Source: Crenothrix polyspora (lineage in GTDB: Bacteria > Pseudomonadota > Gammaproteobacteria > Methylococcales > Methylomonadaceae). From it: DNA of 8,870 nucleotides. The DNA lies in the NCBI GenBank assembly GCA_945903675.1, contig CAMDOP010000123.1, positions 1 through 8,870 on the forward strand. The letters are read 5' to 3'. Under the pieces are notes generated by a model that was given only the letters and a program-made list of their open reading frames with translations, was not told the origin of the DNA and did no database searches. Shown piece after piece: positions 7,601-8,870 of this stretch (position 1 is its first letter; each line of letters opens with the position of its first letter). Both the position numbers and the translations under genes were made by a program.

Positions 7601-8444
7601 ATCCGCAGGCCGGATCAATCAGCTTTATTTCAGGCAGTGGCTTGGGCTTACGTTCTTGGCTTTTAGGGGCATTGGCAATTTTGTAGTGATTCTTGATTTC
7701 AGAATCTGGATACATTTCCAAATAAAGCTTACCCAAAGAGTTCTCGACCAGAAATTGCACGACCCAGCGCGGGGTGTAAACCTGTGATTGCAGAGAAACC
7801 TTGTCATATTCGGCCTTGGCTTTACTCTCTTTAAAGGCCGCCTTTTTAACGTTGTTATAACTCTCATAAAGCCAGCCAAGAATATCATCGCTCTGCCAGA
7901 TGTGATCTTCCACCTGCGGGTCTTTTTCCACGGCATTAAAGGCATCGATAATATCGTTAAGACTTATCGCATCGGGTAACAGCGCGTAAGCAAAGGCTTT
8001 GCTATATAAAGGCAGTGTTTTGCCCAATTCGTTAAAGGCGTGCTTGATATAGTCCCGGATACCTTCAAGCTCTTCAGTGCGCATATCGGGGCGCATTTCC
8101 AGCCAGGCTTTATGGCCAAACGAACGATCGCCATGCTCGGGTTGTTTGGTGATGACGGGTGGAAACAGACTTGCAGCTTCCATGACTTTTATCGCTGCAA
8201 TGCGGTTAAACAGCGTAAAGGTCAGTTCATCCAGCAACTTTTCACGGGCTTTTTGATAAGTGTGTGTCTCGCCTTCATGGTTTTTTAGCATCTCATCAAA
8301 ACGCAGACGTTTGTCATGCAACTCGGACGGCAATTTTTCCAGCTCAAGTTGTTTGTTTGCACCGATGCCCAGACGCGCAAATTGCTTGTCAAAAGAACCC
8401 TCAATCAGGTTACGGAGTTTATCGACATGATCTGAAAGCTTCAT
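4668..8444 (-). CDS. pglX: PglX, BREX-1 adenine-specific (N6) DNA methyltransferase
   Basis: The protein has 1258 residues, about the usual length for BREX-1 PglX. It uses S-adenosylmethionine to methylate adenine in a short non-palindromic site, marking host DNA, and is also needed for phage exclusion. The N-terminal helical region runs to about 215. YTPRWVVQFLVENSLG (223-238) leads into the methyltransferase core with motif I DPACGSGNF (277-285), HGIDLDDRAIQLA (323-335) and catalytic motif IV NPPY (506-509). From about 620 to 915 lies the probable target-recognition region, beginning around the VDPALYVLE segment; it is strikingly AT-rich at DNA level compared with both flanks. The C-terminal region ends PGQLKKYLNADW. 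ATG 8444-8442 overlaps the brxC stop by one base (TAATG) and has AAGGA upstream (8458-8454), indicating coupled translation. No nuclease motif is apparent, consistent with BREX rather than a type IIG enzyme. Confidence 0.95.
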   Translation of the reverse strand: MKLSDHVDKLRNLIEGSFDKQFARLGIGANKQLELEKLPSELHDKRLRFDEMLKNHEGETHTYQKAREKLLDELTFTLFNRIAAIKVMEAASLFPPVITKQPEHGDRSFGHKAWLEMRPDMRTEELEGIRDYIKHAFNELGKTLPLYSKAFAYALLPDAISLNDIIDAFNAVEKDPQVEDHIWQSDDILGWLYESYNNVKKAAFKESKAKAEYDKVSLQSQVYTPRWVVQFLVENSLGKLYLEMYPDSEIKNHYKIANAPKSQERKPKPLPEIKLIDPACGSGNFLLYAFDFFYALYLDQIENYGADYDEADIPKLIIENNLHGIDLDDRAIQLAQLGLYIKARKKRRIIGNLKFKVVSSDFFLPNYAETLHIFEDGTELNRLQKELIADIWSDLQYAYKFGSLIRLDEKLKAKLSSLEAEQGVSQQELFSDDETGIERKPVQLGLFTAIDIEHQKEFIKTFFSNLKTAVEHYAKAKGNTFLAGKTQDAITFLELLSTEYDVATANPPYTNSSDYGADLKVFIEKNYKKPYKFNTNLYASFIKRCYEFVGDDGKIAMIHPRTFMFIKTFEDVRKFMLDKTHINVFVDYSLSNLFGAIMVDPALYVLEKAANKNKDAWFVSLDQYTRTLNEKYKKDFCLKALDDYITDVENSHNYTIPQSKLTTIKSFPFIYWISDEFREKFKGKSVSDFCQVAQGLITGDNDRFTRFWWEVIWSESDLYEININKWIRYAKGGAFNKWYGNLWLTVNWSKDGEEIKILKTDKGKQKSRTQNMQFYKKEGVTFSTTGSKGASFRILPQNSIFAAKGSSIFLIDKTINNYFLMGFFNSKLAFYITNCLNSTVETNIGDVQRIPFIKPIEDILNQVTLLSKKCTSIKKKICDFSIVEPDYLISPVKFIISSSDIKTRIKSFFNYENHLLTQVLINEAIINEKIFDIYELTPSDKAMVLAKEGESIGGLPVIVEARSAYLVEEEAIKEFPLDNIQDFINALPVKELTAEAQEAIENEFPSLYQYNNDLEAFCIRHKVNPINVWYWFKQGNVLPKQRMNDLALEFLADMIREILTEDEDGIIPLVPNAGEKILLDRIEEKFRAKGFTTAQYANFDSVLGRPLNDYLNTTFFAALSDHLNLFMYLPKTPFIWHLSSGPEQGFDCYIIIYKWSRDKLLRIRSVYIEHRERALMNRQSDLANNDSADAQNEKEKIFKQLKEIEAFKVKIDELLAEGYNPILDDGVGKNIAPLQKKKMIPYEVLNPGQLKKYLNADW

Positions 8445-8870
8445 TAATGACTGTCCTTATCTAACGTTTCTATAGCCAACTCGATTTTTTCATCGGGCCT
8501 TGCAGAGGCTAATGCGCTTAACTGTGAGGTTAACAAGGTTTTATAGGCCTGAACGGTCATAAATTTACCCGGCACTTGCAATTTTATTTTTCTCGGCGGT
8601 ATCAATGGTGGTGGCTTTTTTTCGATATCATTATCGGGTTCTGGCTCGTATTCAGGTTCTGGTGGTGCTTCGGTAATAAAACTGCTTTGAATAATTAATA
8701 GTTCATTTTCTTTGGTCGGTGCCAATGCCGTATAGTTAAGAATATCAGACAGCGAATAACCGCAGCGACTACACGTAATAGAAAACTCAGGAGTGGGCTC
8801 ACTCACTGTTCTAGCCGTACAATAACGACTCAGATCATCCAGTTTTTTCTGATTGTAGCTATTTAAGTCT
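8444..8870 (-). CDS. brxC: BrxC C-terminal end (cut by the right window edge)
   Basis: The frame is open from the right edge to a TAA at 8446-8444, giving 141 visible residues and no in-frame stop, so the GTG at 8806 is an internal codon and not a start. The visible part begins DLNSYNQKKLDDLSRYC, has a CSRCGYSLSDI segment (a CxxC, with another Cys about 20 residues earlier), then a Pro/Glu-rich linker (PPEPEYEPEPDNDIEKKPPP), and ends with a compact helical tail (FMTVQAYKTLLTSQLSALAS and KIELAIETL). BrxC is the large P-loop ATPase that precedes pglX in type I BREX; the ATPase motifs would be outside the window. Identification rests mainly on position directly upstream of, and overlapping, pglX and on the general look of the tail, not on catalytic motifs. 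Confidence 0.75.
   Translation of the reverse strand, partial: DLNSYNQKKLDDLSRYCTARTVSEPTPEFSITCSRCGYSLSDILNYTALAPTKENELLIIQSSFITEAPPEPEYEPEPDNDIEKKPPPLIPPRKIKLQVPGKFMTVQAYKTLLTSQLSALASARPDEKIELAIETLDKDSH

Noticed and set aside
7625..7945. Minus-strand open frame of 106 codons
   Set aside because: It lies wholly inside pglX in another frame, over a region of conserved PglX sequence.
8040..8464. Plus-strand open frames opposite the pglX start
   Set aside because: They are antisense shadows of pglX and brxC with no ribosome-binding site or family resemblance.
8444..8806. A free-standing 120-residue gene starting at GTG 8806
   Set aside because: The same frame stays open for 21 more codons to the window edge with no stop, so the GTG is better read as an internal Val of a larger protein (probable BrxC).
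1..8870. CRISPR array, tRNA genes, insertion sequence or integrase
   Set aside because: No regularly spaced direct repeats, cloverleaf-like segments, transposase-like frames or terminal inverted repeats were seen in reading the window.

Overview
The window holds most of a type I-like BREX (bacteriophage exclusion) operon. Every gene is on the minus strand, so transcription runs from high to low coordinates. In transcription order it contains: the C-terminal end of brxC (cut by the right edge), pglX (N6-adenine methyltransferase), a cassette of small toxin-antitoxin-type genes, pglZ (alkaline-phosphatase-fold protein), and the first 220 codons of brxL (cut by the left edge). brxA, brxB and most of brxC would lie to the right of the window; the AAA+ and Lon-like parts of brxL lie to the left. 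No tRNA, rRNA, CRISPR array or transposase was seen.

The core genes are tightly packed. brxC and pglX overlap by one base (TAATG) and pglZ and brxL are 16 bases apart, as expected of one co-transcribed unit. BREX in general methylates host DNA through PglX and blocks phage replication using the other subunits; nothing in the sequence departs from that scheme.

The unusual part is the roughly 1.7 kb between pglX and pglZ (about 2910-4667). It carries five small genes in the same orientation as the operon. These are a DUF4160 gene broken by one extra base, an intact DUF2442 gene (the usual partner of DUF4160), an 83-residue antitoxin-like orphan, and a complete vapB-vapC pair. vapBC has its own good-looking promoter and a palindromic operator candidate. 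A 156-base gap in the cassette holds a REP-like element of alternating inverted arms. The slot between pglX and pglZ is known to accept accessory defence genes in other BREX loci, and here it appears to have collected toxin-antitoxin modules, one of them decaying.

A second compositional anomaly lies inside pglX. The segment encoding the probable target-recognition region (about 5700-6600) is about 32% GC by hand count. Sampled lines on both sides are about 45-50%, which suggests specificity exchange by recombination.

The moderate GC content (about 40% by eye), the type of small TA genes and the REP-like element fit a gammaproteobacterium, perhaps a methanotroph-like or related aquatic lineage. 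This is a weak inference; no housekeeping gene is present to settle it.
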